From Halomonas chromatireducens (GTDB lineage Bacteria; Pseudomonadota; Gammaproteobacteria; Pseudomonadales; Halomonadaceae), in assembly GCF_001545155.1 (NCBI RefSeq), contig NZ_CP014226.1, positions 1,922,847 to 1,960,549 on the forward strand: a DNA stretch of 37,703 nt. Direction: 5' to 3'. Made by a program: the position numbers and the translations under genes. Under the pieces are notes generated by a model. The model saw nothing but the letters and a program-made list of their open reading frames with translations, was not told the origin of the DNA and made no database searches. Shown piece after piece: positions 25,726 to 33,570 of this stretch; position 1 is the first letter of the stretch; every line of letters begins with the position of its first letter.

Positions 25726-27102
25726 ATGAGCGATCCGACAGCAAAGGCGCAGCCCGCCGCCCCGGACATCTCTATGGGCACGACAGTTGGCGTCACCAAG
25801 GCGCCGGGGGACGAAAGCCTGGCCCCACAGCATACCCGTATCATGGGACGCCCCTCCTACTTCCTGGCCTGGTTCGGCGGATGCGTATCGATCGGCACCT
25901 TCGCCATGGGCTCCAGCGTGGTGGGCACACTGAACCTGATACAAGCGACGCTGGCGATTGCCATCGGCTGCTTCGTGATCGGCATCGCGCTCGCCATCAA
26001 TGGTGCAGCCGGCTACAAGTATGGCATTCCCTTCATGGTCCAGGCGCGCAGCGCCTTCGGCTTTGCCGGCACGCGCATACCCGGCCTGGTCCGAGCCGTA
26101 CCCGCCATCGTCTGGTACGGCTTCCAGAGCTGGATCGGGGCCGGCGCGCTGAACATGGTGTCGGCCACCCTGTTCGGCTTCGACAACCTGATATTCTACT
26201 TCATCACCTTCCAGTTCCTGCAGATCGGCCTCTCGGTGATGGGCTTCCAGGGCATCAAGTGGCTGGAGAACATCGGCAGCGTCTTCATCCTCGCCTCGCT
26301 GACCTACATGTTCTATGCCACGGTACAACGCTATGGCGATGAGCTTTCCGCCAACCTGCTGACCATGGAAGGTTCCTGGGGCATGCCGTTCTGGGGCGCC
26401 ACCATGCTGTTCCTGGGTATCTACAGCACCATGATGCTCAACGTCAGCGACTACTCCCGCGAGCACAAGAAAGGAACCGGCCCAGGCCTGCTGACCACTA
26501 TCTACGCCATGTCGATCCTGCCCTGCACCATGTTCATGGGCCTGATCGGCTACATGGTCTCGGAAGCCACCGGCACCGCCGACCCCATCCAGGTCTTCGC
26601 CAATGCCGTGGACAACACCCCGCTGCTGATGACCACCCTGCTGTTCATCGCCTTCGCCCAGGTCACCACCAACGTACTCAACAACGTGGTGCCGCCGACC
26701 TATGTGCTGATGGACGTGTTCAAGCTGAAATTCCCCATCGCCACCGTGATCGTCGGGCTGCTGGCCTTCGCCACCTTCCCCTGGAAGCTGGTGCAGCCGG
26801 AATCCGCCGCCGGCCTGCAGCTGTTCGTGCAGACCTACTCCGCCTTCCTCGGCCCGATCTTCGCCATCCTGGTCGTCGACTACTACATCATTCGTCGCCG
26901 CACCCTGGATATCGGCAAGCTGTATGACGAGACCGGTCCCTACCAGGGCGTCAACTATGCCGCACTGATCGCCACCGCCGTCGGCATCGTGTCCGCCCTG
27001 ACCTTCTCAGCCGTCTCCTGGTACGCCAGCCTGATCCCCGCCGGCATCACCTACTACCTGTTGATGCAGCACTGGGGCCCCTGCCAGCGCTTCCGCCAAT
27101 AA
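25726..27102 (+). CDS. NCS1-family permease, probable allantoin transporter
   Basis: This is a 458-residue nucleobase:cation symporter-1 protein with about 12 hydrophobic segments. Family motifs include YFLAWFGGCVSIGTFAMGSS, the TM3 region KYGIPFMVQARSAFGFAGTR, PAIVWYGFQSWIGAGALN, and FAQVTTNVLNNVVPPTYVL. NCS1 members carry cytosine, allantoin, uracil or hydantoins across the inner membrane. The racemase gene 94 bp upstream and the ureide genes nearby favour allantoin (PucI type), but residues alone do not settle the substrate. A GAGG lies upstream of ATG 25726. A long hairpin terminator follows, shared with the convergent GntR gene. Confidence 0.88.
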   Translation: MSDPTAKAQPAAPDISMGTTVGVTKAPGDESLAPQHTRIMGRPSYFLAWFGGCVSIGTFAMGSSVVGTLNLIQATLAIAIGCFVIGIALAINGAAGYKYGIPFMVQARSAFGFAGTRIPGLVRAVPAIVWYGFQSWIGAGALNMVSATLFGFDNLIFYFITFQFLQIGLSVMGFQGIKWLENIGSVFILASLTYMFYATVQRYGDELSANLLTMEGSWGMPFWGATMLFLGIYSTMMLNVSDYSREHKKGTGPGLLTTIYAMSILPCTMFMGLIGYMVSEATGTADPIQVFANAVDNTPLLMTTLLFIAFAQVTTNVLNNVVPPTYVLMDVFKLKFPIATVIVGLLAFATFPWKLVQPESAAGLQLFVQTYSAFLGPIFAILVVDYYIIRRRTLDIGKLYDETGPYQGVNYAALIATAVGIVSALTFSAVSWYASLIPAGITYYLLMQHWGPCQRFRQ

Positions 27103-27117
27103 CGCCACGCAAGCGCA

Positions 27118-27158
27118 AACGCCAGCGCCCCGGACACATGATCCGGGGCGCTGGCGTT
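27118..27158. terminator. Bidirectional terminator hairpin
   Basis: A 17-bp perfect stem (AACGCCAGCGCCCCGGA 27118-27134 with 27142-27158) has a 7-base loop and lies between the convergent NCS1 permease and GntR regulator genes. Confidence 0.85.
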
Positions 27159-27185
27159 GGTAAGAGCAAAAGGCAACGCATTGGC

Positions 27186-27932
27186 TCAGCTGCCGAAGAT
27201 GCTCTGCAGGTCCGGCGCTTCGGCCTCTTCCTCGACGATGGAGAGCGATGCCTCGATTTCCTTGAGATGGTGGCTCATGAAGGCGCGGGCCCCCTCGCCG
27301 TCACCCGCCTCCAGGTAGCGGATCAGGTCGTCATGATCGTGAGATTCGCAGCCCAGGTTGCCGGGGTTGCCGTAGACCGCCAGGATCAGCGAGGAGCGAG
27401 AGCAGAGCCGGCCGACGAAGGCGGCCAGAGTACCATTGCCGGAAAGCGCCGCCAGGCGTTCGTGAAAGGCCGCAGAGAGCTTGATTGCCGAACTCTGCTC
27501 CCCGGCGCTCAGTGCTTCGCGTTCGCGGCTGGCCATGGAACGCAGTTCCTCGATATCCGCTTCGCTGATGCGCCGCGCCACTTCCGGCATCAGCCCGCAC
27601 TCGACCATCTGGCGGGCATCGAAGACCTCCCTGGCTTCATCGGCAGTGGGGCGAGTCACGCTCGCGCCACGACGTGGCGTCAATGTAACCAGTTGCTCCA
27701 GGGCCAGGCGCTGAAGAATCTTGCGGATACCGGTACGGCTGATACCAAACACCTCGGCCAGGGCATCCTCGCGCAGCCGTGCCCCGGGCCTGAGTCGGTG
27801 CTCGATGATAGCGTCACTGATAGAGCGATAGATCGTCTCGTGGCGCTCGGCGCCATCGCCGTTCTTGCCCAGACGTCGAGGGGGGGGCTGACCCGACGCT
27901 TCACCATCGGCAAGGCTTTGCCGCTGATTCAT
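27186..27932 (-). CDS. GntR-family (FCD) transcriptional regulator
   Basis: This is a 248-residue regulator. The winged helix is about 28-92: IYRSISDAIIEHRLRPGARL, REDALAEVFGISRTGIRKIL, then LTPRRGASVTRP. The FCD effector domain is about 100-225, with metal-binding candidates Asp in VFDARQMVECGLMPE, His in AAFHERLAALSGN, and His in ESHDHDDLIRYLEAGD and SHHLKEIE. ATG 27932 has AAGGAGGG upstream. FadR/FCD regulators bind short palindromes of the TTGTATACAA kind. Such boxes occur upstream of this gene and of most urate/allantoin genes around it, so it is probably their local regulator and autoregulated. The effector (perhaps allantoate, ureidoglycolate or glyoxylate) is unknown. Confidence 0.92.
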   Translation of the reverse strand: MNQRQSLADGEASGQPPPRRLGKNGDGAERHETIYRSISDAIIEHRLRPGARLREDALAEVFGISRTGIRKILQRLALEQLVTLTPRRGASVTRPTADEAREVFDARQMVECGLMPEVARRISEADIEELRSMASREREALSAGEQSSAIKLSAAFHERLAALSGNGTLAAFVGRLCSRSSLILAVYGNPGNLGCESHDHDDLIRYLEAGDGEGARAFMSHHLKEIEASLSIVEEEAEAPDLQSIFGS

Positions 27933-27966
27933 GGTATCCCTCCTTGTATGCCCATTAATGGCAATC

Positions 27967-27976
27967 ATTGTATACG
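27967..27976. promoter_or_regulatory. Candidate operator upstream of the GntR gene
   Basis: ATTGTATACG contains TGTATACG (27969-27976), one base from the TGTATACA consensus, 35 bp upstream of the regulator's start. It is consistent with autoregulation. Confidence 0.45.
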
Positions 27977-28009
27977 CATTGCGGGTCGACAATGAACCTG
28001 GCTGAAACG

Positions 28010-28039
28010 CCCACAGCCCGCCATAAGGCGGGCTGTGGG
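28010..28039 (-). terminator. Hairpin terminator of puuD
   Basis: A 13-bp perfect stem (CCCACAGCCCGCC 28010-28022 with 28027-28039) has a 4-base loop and lies 28 bp past the puuD stop on the minus strand. No long T tract follows. Confidence 0.7.
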
Positions 28040-28067
28040 TCGATCGCAGAAAGAAGCGACTACCGGG

Positions 28068-29276
28068 TCATTCCGACCAGGCGGCGATGGTCTCGCGCTC
28101 CTCGTCGGTCATGCCGGTCATGTTGCCCAACGGCATGTACTTGCTGGCCACCACCTGCTGAATCTGGCTCTTCTGGCGCAGGATCTGGTCCTCGGTATCA
28201 TAGGCGACACCGGCCGGCGGAGCAGAAAAGCCTGGCTGCGTCGGCTCACGGGAGTGGCAGGCCACACAGTGCTGATCGATCAGGGCGTGAACCTCGTCGA
28301 ACTCGGGACCATCGGCTGCCGTATCCCTGTCCGTCGCCGCGGTCTGCCCGGCAGGTGCCGCCAGCCAGAACGCCACCAGAATCAGTGCCACCCCCGCCGC
28401 AGGGTACGCTGGCTGGATCTTTCCTGCATGCATCAGCACGAAGAACTGGCGGATCAACGCACCGGCAAAGATAAACAGCGACATCAAGATCCAGGCGTGC
28501 TCATGGCTGTAGATGAACGAGTAGTGGTTGCTGATCATCAGCAGCACCACCGGCAGGGTGAAGTAGGTGTTATGCACCGAGCGCTGCTTGCCGCGCTTGC
28601 CGTCGAGCGGATTGGGCGTCTCGCCCGCCTTCATGGCGTTGACCATGCGGCGCTGGCCGGGAATGATCCAGAAGAACACGTTGGCCGACATGGCGGTTGC
28701 CATCACCGCACCGGTCAGCAGGAAAGCCGCTCGGCCGGAGAACATCTGCACGCTCAGATAGGCCACCACCACCATCATCACCGCCACCGCGATGCTGAGC
28801 ACCCCGTCACGGGTCATGTTGGGACTGATGCGCTTGCAAAGCTCGTTGTAGACGACCCAGCCGCCGGCCAGGAATACGAGCGCCAGCACGTTGGCCTGCC
28901 AGCCGCTCATGTTCGCGGCCCACTCCCAGTTGGCATTGGGGTTCACCAGGTAGAAGCCCGGGTTGAACATATAGAGGGTGACGAATAGCGCAAATCCCGA
29001 CAGCCAGGTGGTGTAGGACTTCCAGAACGACCAGTGCAAGTCGTCGGGCAGCTTGGCCGGGGCCGTGGCATATTTCTGGTTGTGATAGAAACCGCCCCCA
29101 TGGACGGCCCACATTTCGCCGAATACACCCTTCTCGCGATCTTCAGCGGCCTTGGGCTTCTTCAGGCCATTGTCCAGCATGACGAAGTAGATCGACTCGC
29201 CGATCCACGCGATGGCCGCGATGACGTGTAGCCAACGCAGCATGAAATTGACGAACTCCAACAGGTAAGCTTGCAT
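28068..29276 (-). CDS. puuD: Membrane urate oxidase/hydroxylase with cytochrome c domain
   Basis: This is a 402-residue protein of the PuuD type. The N-terminal membrane domain (about eight helices, residues 10-315) carries conserved FMLRWLHVIAAIAWIGESIY, WAVHGGGFYHNQKY, WSFWKSYTTWLSGFALF, FFWIIPGQRRMVNAMKAG and RSVHNTYFTLPVVLLMISNH. The C-terminal periplasmic cytochrome c domain has a CVACH haem site at about 337-341 and a Met ligand candidate near 381 (MPLGNMTGM). It oxidises urate to 5-hydroxyisourate, passing electrons to the respiratory chain. uraH, encoding the next enzyme, ends 70 bp upstream on the same strand, so the two likely form an operon. The ribosome site before ATG 29276 is weak. 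Confidence 0.95.
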   Translation of the reverse strand: MQAYLLEFVNFMLRWLHVIAAIAWIGESIYFVMLDNGLKKPKAAEDREKGVFGEMWAVHGGGFYHNQKYATAPAKLPDDLHWSFWKSYTTWLSGFALFVTLYMFNPGFYLVNPNANWEWAANMSGWQANVLALVFLAGGWVVYNELCKRISPNMTRDGVLSIAVAVMMVVVAYLSVQMFSGRAAFLLTGAVMATAMSANVFFWIIPGQRRMVNAMKAGETPNPLDGKRGKQRSVHNTYFTLPVVLLMISNHYSFIYSHEHAWILMSLFIFAGALIRQFFVLMHAGKIQPAYPAAGVALILVAFWLAAPAGQTAATDRDTAADGPEFDEVHALIDQHCVACHSREPTQPGFSAPPAGVAYDTEDQILRQKSQIQQVVASKYMPLGNMTGMTDEERETIAAWSE

Positions 29277-29346
29277 TGAGGGGGTCTCTATCAGTGTTGT
29301 TGTTCAGCGCCTGGTACCGAAGCGCAGCCATAGACTCAGCGCTTCC

Positions 29347-29700
29347 CTAGCTGCCTCGGTAGGTGGAATAACCATACGGCGACAGCAGCAGCGGTACATG
29401 ATAGTGCTGTGACGCATCGGCCACGCCAAAACGCAGCGGTATCACGTCCAGGAAGCGGGGCTCATCAGCTGCCACACCCTGGCGTCGCAGATAGGCACCG
29501 GCATGAAAGACCAGCTCGTACTCACCGGCCAGGAAGTCGTCTCCTTCCAGAATCGGCGCATCGCAGCGACCATCATCATTGGTCACGACACGCTTGAGAC
29601 GAGTGCGCTGCTCGCCTTCCAGCCGATAGACCGCTATCTCGATCCCCTCGCCGGGCTGGCCCTTCGCAGTATCAAGAACATGCGTTGTCAGTCGTCCCAT
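29347..29700 (-). CDS. uraH: 5-hydroxyisourate hydrolase
   Basis: This is a 117-residue transthyretin-like protein. It carries the N-terminal [17 protein letters not shown] with the active-site His, [47 protein letters not shown] and the diagnostic C-terminal YRGS tetrapeptide. It hydrolyses 5-hydroxyisourate to OHCU. ATG 29700 follows GGGAGAAACC. It precedes puuD on the minus strand and is divergent from uraD, the gene of the next enzyme. The shared 171-bp region carries a TGTATACA box. Confidence 0.96.
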   Translation of the reverse strand: MGRLTTHVLDTAKGQPGEGIEIAVYRLEGEQRTRLKRVVTNDDGRCDAPILEGDDFLAGEYELVFHAGAYLRRQGVAADEPRFLDVIPLRFGVADASQHYHVPLLLSPYGYSTYRGS

Positions 29701-29808
29701 CGGTTTCTCCCATGCTTGGCTGGCGATGCCACCTCAGGCGGTGCATCATGGTAACTGCAATGCTGAAGACAGTTTTAGCTCTTTTGATGGTACATTTCAA
29801 AATTTTTT

Positions 29809-29816
29809 TGTATACA
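29809..29816. promoter_or_regulatory. Candidate GntR operator between uraH and uraD
   Basis: TGTATACA within TTTTTTGTATACACTTT in the AT-rich divergent promoter region. It can serve both uraH-puuD and uraD. Confidence 0.55.
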
Positions 29817-29871
29817 CTTTCCGTAAGGCTATATCAGGCCGATCCCCCGACCACCATTGCGGAGTCCCCCG

Positions 29872-30399
29872 ATGAGCGACAAGACCCTCGAACCGCGCCC
29901 CAGCACCCTCGACCGCCAGGCATTCGTGGCACAGTATGGCGATATCTATGAACACTCTCCCTGGGTCGCCGACCTGACCTGGCAACAGGGCCTAGGCGAC
30001 GAACAGGACACGCCGTCCGGGCTTGCCGAAGCCATGGGGCGGACGCTGCGAGAAGCATCGGCCGAAAAGCAGTTGGAAGTGATTCGTGCCCACCCCGACC
30101 TTGCCGGTAAGGCCGCCATTGCCGGCGAGCTGACCGATGACTCCACCCGCGAGCAGGCCGGTGCGGGACTCGACCAGTGCACCCCGGAAGAGATGGCGCG
30201 CTTCCAGCGACTGAACGACGCCTACAAGGCCCGCTTCGATTTTCCCTTCGTGATGGCCGTCAAGGGTAGCGACCGCCACGCTATCCTCGACGCCTTCGTG
30301 GCTCGTCTGGAGAACACGCCGGAGCAGGAGCGCCGCACCGCCATCGAGCAGATCAACCGCATCGCTCTCTTCCGCCTAGAAGCCCGCACCGAAGCATGA
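29872..30399 (+). CDS. uraD: OHCU decarboxylase
   Basis: This is a 175-residue 2-oxo-4-hydroxy-4-carboxy-5-ureidoimidazoline decarboxylase, which produces (S)-allantoin. Conserved features are the helix FVAQYGDIYEHSPWVAD, the catalytic His at about 74 in VIRAHPDLAGKAA, FQRLNDAYKARFDFPFVMAV followed by KG, and RLENTPEQERRTAIEQINRI. ATG 29872 is preferred because GGAG lies upstream; a TTG five codons earlier is the alternative. It completes the urate-to-allantoin route with puuD and uraH. It is followed by a hairpin and then the urate permease gene. Confidence 0.96.
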   Translation: MSDKTLEPRPSTLDRQAFVAQYGDIYEHSPWVADLTWQQGLGDEQDTPSGLAEAMGRTLREASAEKQLEVIRAHPDLAGKAAIAGELTDDSTREQAGAGLDQCTPEEMARFQRLNDAYKARFDFPFVMAVKGSDRHAILDAFVARLENTPEQERRTAIEQINRIALFRLEARTEA

Positions 30400-30406
30400 T
30401 CTCACG

Positions 30407-30431
30407 CAGCGCCAGCAATACGCTGGCGCTG
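30407..30431 (+). terminator. Hairpin after uraD
   Basis: A 10-bp perfect stem (CAGCGCCAGC 30407-30416 with 30422-30431) has a 5-base loop and lies eight bases past the uraD stop. No T tract follows. Confidence 0.6.
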
Positions 30432-30758
30432 TAGCGCTTCCACCTGCCTTGGAATCGCCCGCCTACCTTCACCTCGCTCCCCGGCCGTCCTTCATGCCTG
30501 AGACCATCACGGCTCTTCTTTGCACGGCTGCTACGCAAGCGGAAATCGAAAGAATGGGTGGGAAAAATCAGACCCCAGAACATGACCAAATGGTCAGAAT
30601 TGTGCTCATATCTTACTGTTTCAAATAGAAAATCGTCTATCTCAAAAAAAATAGTCACCTGCTGTCTTTCAAAACAGCATCGATTGTGTACATTTAATTA
30701 ATGACTGTGCATCCAAAAACTAAACTTCTGGATACAATAACAAGCGTGAGAGCCTGAC
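30432..30758. other. AT-rich leader region upstream of the urate permease
   Basis: This 327-bp stretch holds no convincing gene. Its distal half is AT-rich and contains TGTGTACA (30685-30692) and a weaker TGGATACA (30729-30736), both like the GntR boxes of this regulon, and probably the permease promoter. A minus-strand frame across 30353-30658 overlaps uraD and has no family resemblance. Confidence 0.5.
30684..30692. promoter_or_regulatory. Candidate GntR operator upstream of the urate permease
   Basis: TTGTGTACA, the same variant as the box in front of the racemase gene, 67 bp before the permease ATG. Confidence 0.45.
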
Positions 30759-32150
30759 ATGACCGACAACAATCTGTCTTCTTCACTGAAGAAACCATCG
30801 CGCACCATCAATCAGAATCCCGATGCCATGCCTCCGCTGGGCAAGGCAATCCCGCTGGGCATCCAGCATATCATGGCGATGTTCGCGGGAAACGTGACCC
30901 CACCTATCATCATCGCCGGCGTTATCGGCGCCACCACCGGTGAGCAGATCTTCCTGATCCAGGTGGCGCTCTTCGTGGCCGGCATCGCCACCCTGATCCA
31001 GACCATCGGCATGGGTCCCATCGGGGCCCGACTCCCCATTGTTCAGGGCACCAGCTTCGGCTTCCTGCCGGTGGCCCTGCCCCTGGCCGGCACTTTCGGT
31101 CTGGCTTCGGTGCTGGGCGCCTCCTTGATCGCCGGGCTGTTGCAGGTGGGCCTAGGCGCTTTCCTCAAGAAAATCCGACACTGGTTCTCCCCAGTGGTCA
31201 CCGGCATCGTAGTACTCCTGATCGGTATTACCCTGATGCCGGTGGGCCTCAACTACGCCGCCGGTGGCGTCGGGGCCGATGACTTCGCCTCCCCCACCAA
31301 CCTGGGCCTGGCACTGTTCGTGCTGGTGGTGACCATCGTCGTTCATCAGTTCGGCCGCGGCTTCCTCAAGGCCTCCTCCATCCTGGTAGGGCTGGTCAGC
31401 GGCTACCTGGTCGCCATCGCCCTCGGCATGGTGGACTTCTCCAGCGTCGGCAACGCCGCCTGGTTCGCCTTCCCCAAGCCCCTCCAGTACGGACTGGAGT
31501 TCCATCTGACCGCCATCATCGGCATGACCTTGATCATGTTTGTGGTAGGCCTGGAGACAATCGGTAATATCTCCGCCATCACCATCGGTGGCGCCGGCCG
31601 CCAGGCCAAGGATCGCGAACTATCCGGCGGCGTGATGGCCGACGGCGTGGCCACCTCTTTCGCCGCCGTCTTCAATACCCTGCCCAATACCGCCTACGCG
31701 CAGAATGTGGGCTTGATCACCCTGACCGGCGTGGTCAGCCGCCACGTGGTGACCATCGGCGGCATTCTGTTGATCTGCATGGGCCTGTTCCCGAAACTGG
31801 GCGGCCTGGTTGCGGCCATGCCCCACGCGGTGCTGGGCGGCGCCGGGGTCGTCATGTTCGGCATGATCGCCTCAGCCGGTATGAAGATCATCCAGGAGTG
31901 CGAGCTCAATCAGCGCGCCATGCTGATCATTGCCGTCGCCCTGAGCCTGGGCATCGGCCTGCCGGCAGTGGAGCAGATTGCCGAAACCATGCCCGGCCAG
32001 TTCGGCCTGCTGCTCAAGTCCGGCCTGGTGCCTGCCGCGCTGGCTGCGCTGCTGCTCGATGCAATCCTGCCGGGAAAGCCCAAGCGCGAGCCGATCGAGC
32101 CACAGGAGGCCATCGCTGCCAAGAGTGAAGAGGCTAAATCCAACCTCTGA
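30759..32150 (+). CDS. NCS2-family urate/xanthine permease (UacT-like)
   Basis: This is a 463-residue nucleobase:cation symporter-2 protein with about 12-14 hydrophobic segments. Signature elements are GIQHIMAMFAGNVTPPIIIA (TM1 with the conserved QH), IVQGTSFGFLPVA, FVVGLETIGNISAI (the TM8 Glu), and FNTLPNTAYAQNVGLITLTG (TM9-10 motif). The sequence and the position next to uraD and puuD favour uric acid (UacT/PucJ type), with xanthine as the alternative. ATG 30759 is preceded by GAGAG; a GntR-like operator lies upstream. A strong hairpin follows the stop. Confidence 0.9.
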   Translation: MTDNNLSSSLKKPSRTINQNPDAMPPLGKAIPLGIQHIMAMFAGNVTPPIIIAGVIGATTGEQIFLIQVALFVAGIATLIQTIGMGPIGARLPIVQGTSFGFLPVALPLAGTFGLASVLGASLIAGLLQVGLGAFLKKIRHWFSPVVTGIVVLLIGITLMPVGLNYAAGGVGADDFASPTNLGLALFVLVVTIVVHQFGRGFLKASSILVGLVSGYLVAIALGMVDFSSVGNAAWFAFPKPLQYGLEFHLTAIIGMTLIMFVVGLETIGNISAITIGGAGRQAKDRELSGGVMADGVATSFAAVFNTLPNTAYAQNVGLITLTGVVSRHVVTIGGILLICMGLFPKLGGLVAAMPHAVLGGAGVVMFGMIASAGMKIIQECELNQRAMLIIAVALSLGIGLPAVEQIAETMPGQFGLLLKSGLVPAALAALLLDAILPGKPKREPIEPQEAIAAKSEEAKSNL

Positions 32151-32176
32151 GGCGTTACCCCACCGCCTCGCGAGAT

Positions 32177-32205
32177 AACGCCGCCGGATGATCTCCGGCG
32201 GCGTT
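32177..32205 (+). terminator. Terminator of the urate permease gene
   Basis: A 12-bp perfect stem AACGCCGCCGGA/TCCGGCGGCGTT (32177-32188 with 32194-32205) has a 5-base loop and is followed by CTCATTG. Confidence 0.8.
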
Positions 32206-32275
32206 CTCATTGCAGAGTGAAGCGCTCGGATTCAAAACTACACTGTGTAGAGGATCGCTTTCCGGAGGTTCTTTC

Positions 32276-32896
32276 ATGTTCCGTGATCGTCTCGATGCCG
32301 CCAGGCAACTTGCACAGCGCCTCGAGCGTCTCAAGGGGCGCAACCCGCTGATACTCGCCATCCCCCGAGGTGGTGTGCCCATGGGACGTCATCTGGCCGA
32401 TGCGCTGGAAGGTGAGCTGGATGTGGTGCTGGTGCGCAAGATACGCGCGCCGGGCAGTCCGGAGTTCGCCATCGGCGCGGTGAGCGAAGACGGCAGCATG
32501 AAGCTCGATGATGCCGCTTCGCATTTCCCCCCCGAAGCGGTGGCGCGCGAAGTCGATCACCAGCGCCAGCTGCTGAAGGAGCGCCGGGAGCGCTACAGCC
32601 CGGTTCGCCCACCGATATCGCCCGAGGGCCGGGTGGTGGTGGTGGTGGACGACGGCAGCGCCACCGGCGCCACCATGGAGGCCGCCCTGAAGACGCTGCG
32701 TGGCCGTACCGAACGGCTTATCGCCGCCATGGGGGTCGGCGCTCCCAGCGCCGTGGCACGCCTGGAAGCTGCGGCGGATGAAGTGGCCTGCCTGGAGATA
32801 CCCCAGGGCTTCATGGCAGTCGGCCAGTTCTATGCCGACTTCAGCCAAGTGGAGGAAGAGGAAGTCATTGAGCTGCTGAACCCCTCGTCCGGCTGA
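32276..32896 (+). CDS. Phosphoribosyltransferase family protein
   Basis: This is a 206-residue type I PRTase fold protein. The N-terminal part has ILAIPRGGVPMGRHLADALE and VVLVRKIRAPGSPEFAIGAV, and the PRPP-binding loop is VVVVVDDGSATGATMEAALK (DDGxATGAT). Similar free-standing proteins are widespread and not assigned to one nucleobase; some are fused to hydrolase domains. It lies downstream of purine catabolic genes but is separated by a terminator and has its own GGAGG ribosome site before ATG 32276, so a purine role is only possible. The frame extends to 32210 without support. Confidence 0.85.
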   Translation: MFRDRLDAARQLAQRLERLKGRNPLILAIPRGGVPMGRHLADALEGELDVVLVRKIRAPGSPEFAIGAVSEDGSMKLDDAASHFPPEAVAREVDHQRQLLKERRERYSPVRPPISPEGRVVVVVDDGSATGATMEAALKTLRGRTERLIAAMGVGAPSAVARLEAAADEVACLEIPQGFMAVGQFYADFSQVEEEEVIELLNPSSG

Positions 32897-32940
32897 AACT
32901 GGCCGTTAGGCGCCCCTCTCTACGCACTACGCACCACGCA

Positions 32941-32993
32941 AGAGACCGCCATCCCGAAGGATGGCGCTCTCTACCAAAGCCTGAAGGCTTGGT
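32941..32993. terminator. Two hairpins between convergent genes
   Basis: CGCCATCC-CGAA-GGATGGCG (32947-32966, with AGAG/CTCT outside) and ACCAAAGCCT/AGGCTTGGT (32973-32993) lie between the PRTase stop and the convergent phasin stop. They may end both transcripts. Confidence 0.6.
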
Positions 32994-33039
32994 TCGGCTC
33001 GCTGCAGCAGAACTAGTCTGGCGCGCTTGCCTTACGGCC

Positions 33040-33468
33040 TTACTTGCTGGTCTGAACCTTCTTGACAGCGTCTTCGGCCAGCTTCTGGCTAGTCTTGACG
33101 TTCTCTTCCGCCAGCTTCTGACCGCTCTTGACGTTCTCTTCCGCCAGCTTCTGTCCCTTTTGCAGGAACTCCTGGCTGAGGGTAACCACCTTCTGGGTGT
33201 CGCCCTGGAGGCGATCGCCCAGATCCTGCACGGCCTTCTGCTGATCGCTCACGACCTGCTTGAGGCCTTCGGCGTCCTTGACGTCGATCCAGGCGCGCGC
33301 CTGGGCCAGGCTTAACTCGCTGTACGTGCGGAAGGCGTCCAGCTGGGCAGCCATCAGCTTTTCATAATATTCCAGCGTCAGCGAACCATAGGCGCGGGCC
33401 GGCGCGACAAACAGGCTCTCGAACTGCTGAGTGGCTTGCTCGGTTGCTTGCTCGGTAGTCTTGCTCAT
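33040..33468 (-). CDS. Phasin family protein with C-terminal 11-residue repeats
   Basis: This is a 142-residue phasin, a small amphipathic protein that coats polyhydroxyalkanoate granules. The phasin core is about 14-95: FESLFVAPARAYGSLTLEYY, then MAAQLDAFRTYSELSLAQAR and LKQVVSDQQKAVQDLGDRLQ. The C-terminus consists of three 11-residue repeats (GQKLAEENVKS, GQKLAEENVKT, SQKLAEDAVKK), rich in Lys and Glu, whose DNA is also a 33-bp tandem repeat. ATG 33468 has GGAGA upstream. The promoter side contains TGC-rich elements like those bound by PHA regulators (see the separate entry). The repeat tail may be a coiled-coil or DNA-contacting extension (inference). Confidence 0.88.
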   Translation of the reverse strand: MSKTTEQATEQATQQFESLFVAPARAYGSLTLEYYEKLMAAQLDAFRTYSELSLAQARAWIDVKDAEGLKQVVSDQQKAVQDLGDRLQGDTQKVVTLSQEFLQKGQKLAEENVKSGQKLAEENVKTSQKLAEDAVKKVQTSK

Positions 33469-33525
33469 GAAAAATCTCCAGTACGGTTCGGGGTAGCCAA
33501 GGCTGGTTCCCATCCGAAACCGCCT

Positions 33526-33566
33526 TGTTGCAATGCAGCATAGCAAGCATTTTTGTGCGTTGCAAC
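33526..33566 (-). promoter_or_regulatory. TGC-rich elements upstream of the phasin gene
   Basis: TGCTGCATTGCAACA on the minus strand (33540-33526) and GTTGCAAC at 33559-33566 form repeated TTGCAA-type boxes. TGC-rich sequences of this kind are recognised by PhaR-type repressors at phasin promoters in other bacteria. That this applies here is inference. Confidence 0.35.
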
Positions 33567-33570
33567 ATCG

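Noticed and set aside
30353..30658. 101-codon minus-strand frame downstream of uraD
   Set aside because: It overlaps the uraD 3' end and hairpin, lacks a convincing ribosome site and resembles nothing.
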